Made by a program: the position numbers and the translations under genes. This document shows, in pieces, positions 63,461 to 64,000 of a stretch of 64,000 nucleotides of DNA. Under the pieces are notes generated by a model. It was not told the origin of the DNA. It saw nothing but the letters and a program-made list of their open reading frames with translations, and made no database searches. Numbering within the stretch: the stretch's first letter is position 1; each line of letters starts with the position of its first letter. The stretch is from Lachnospiraceae bacterium. GTDB lineage: Bacteria > Bacillota > Clostridia > Lachnospirales > Lachnospiraceae. The DNA lies in NCBI GenBank assembly GCA_949383255.1, contig CASJPF010000016.1:1-64000 (forward strand). The letters are read 5' to 3'.

Positions 63461-64000
63461 TTATTCCGCAGATTTTGGTAGGCGATGACGAAAGAGTGCA
63501 TGGCTAAGTTTTTGCCAGCTAAATGGTATTAGTGGATAAAGATAGCTCTGACCAGACACCATTTTGTTGGTAATAATAGCGGCAAAGAACAGGATAATGC
63601 CTGCGAGATATCCCCAGAACTGGAAAATGGCAGTTAATACAAGATTAATTAATCGGAAAAATTTAATTGCATAACCGAGTTCATAGCTGGGGTGCGTATA
63701 ATTGGCAATTGCAACAAATGCCATATATAACATAACTTCGGCGTTAAACCAACCACTTTTTACAGAAAATTCGCCAAGGATTAGTGCTGCCATAACGCTG
63801 AGTGGAGTTGACAACATGTTTGGCGTGTTGACTGCCGCAAGCCGCAGACCGTCAATAGCAAGCTCTAGGATTAGAAATTGCCATATAAGTGGCACATTGA
63901 TATCTTCTTTTACTACAATAAATTCAAATCCGGCTGGAATCCAGTCTGGATTTTGCATTAACAACAGAAATGTTGGTGTGATAAAATAAGTTAGTATTAA
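63461..64000 (-). CDS. SpoVAF/GerA-type spore protein, C-terminal part
   Basis: The frame stays open to the window edge, so the gene is truncated at its 5' end here. The visible 180 residues have the GerA/SpoVAF membrane domain: LAIDGLRLAAVNTPNML, ALILGEFSVKSGWF, ANYTHPSYELGYAIKFFRL and further hydrophobic helices. SpoVAF is encoded with the dipicolinate channel and acts in spore germination. Comparison with GerA subunits cannot exclude either family member. It indicates a spore-forming host. Confidence 0.8.
   Translation of the reverse strand, partial: LILTYFITPTFLLLMQNPDWIPAGFEFIVVKEDINVPLIWQFLILELAIDGLRLAAVNTPNMLSTPLSVMAALILGEFSVKSGWFNAEVMLYMAFVAIANYTHPSYELGYAIKFFRLINLVLTAIFQFWGYLAGIILFFAAIITNKMVSGQSYLYPLIPFSWQKLSHALFRHRLPKSAE

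Overview
The window looks like chromosomal DNA from a low-GC, spore-forming, strictly anaerobic Firmicute, most likely a Lachnospiraceae gut or rumen bacterium. The basis is A+T-rich codon use, strong AGGAGG-type ribosome binding sites, class III (oxygen-sensitive) ribonucleotide reductase with its radical-SAM activase, a monomeric [FeFe] hydrogenase, an FprA flavodiiron protein, a split MetH, a SpoVAF/GerA-type spore protein and a cytoplasmic pectin-oligomer pathway. The species assignment is inference.

Layout. 0-9 kb: glycosyltransferase, glyA, a membrane-anchored degenerate GH3 protein, tRNA-Gly(GCC), an M42 aminopeptidase on the minus strand, tRNA-Leu(CAG), miaB and a SulP anion transporter. 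9-14 kb: a response regulator with a broken GGDEF and an intact EAL domain, then larB-larC-HAD phosphatase (nickel-pincer cofactor). 14-16 kb: an XRE regulator facing an unknown gene, and a protein with two FliD-C-like halves. 16.4-22.6 kb: sugar-type ABC importer (lipoprotein plus two permeases, no ATPase) followed by an HlyD-like protein with a Glu/Asn-rich repeat tract. 22.7-27.7 kb: nrdD-nrdG, dUTPase and enolase. 28-34 kb: flavodiiron protein, K+/H+ antiporter with three small upstream membrane-protein genes, and a GH133 glycogen debranching enzyme. 34.4-42.2 kb: an IS607-type element (frameshifted tnpA, tnpB) lying directly before a pectin cluster (GH28, GH105, CE8, unknown, sugar isomerase/epimerase). 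42.3-48.9 kb: Imm51-like protein, [FeFe] hydrogenase, gltX, UvrD-like helicase, DUF2225 and DUF1292 proteins. 49-56 kb: a sirtuin-like protein lacking the catalytic His, a GH13 GlgX-like protein lacking catalytic residues, DUF5662, a Cys-rich small protein, and a MetH activation-domain protein with metH. 56.7-62.8 kb: gltB-gltD. 63-64 kb: a secreted 69-bp-repeat protein and the 3' end of a SpoVAF-type gene running off the window.

How it fits together. The pectin genes lack signal peptides, so they should act on imported methylated galacturonate oligomers: CE8 de-esterifies, GH28 trims and GH105 removes unsaturated ends. nrdD is preceded by a textbook promoter with NrdR boxes. glyA, metH and its activation partner belong to one-carbon and methionine metabolism, and gltBD to ammonia assimilation.

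Most unusual material: a 76-nt structured repeat present twice with compensatory changes (5133 and 49220); a -1 frameshift at a T7 run in the IS607 recombinase; the IS apparently separating two LacI/CcpA-like operators from the pectin genes; several apparent pseudo-enzymes (GH13, sirtuin, GH3, GGDEF); the HlyD-ABC fusion of functions; and the small membrane proteins beside the K+/H+ antiporter. No CRISPR array, rRNA gene or phage was seen.
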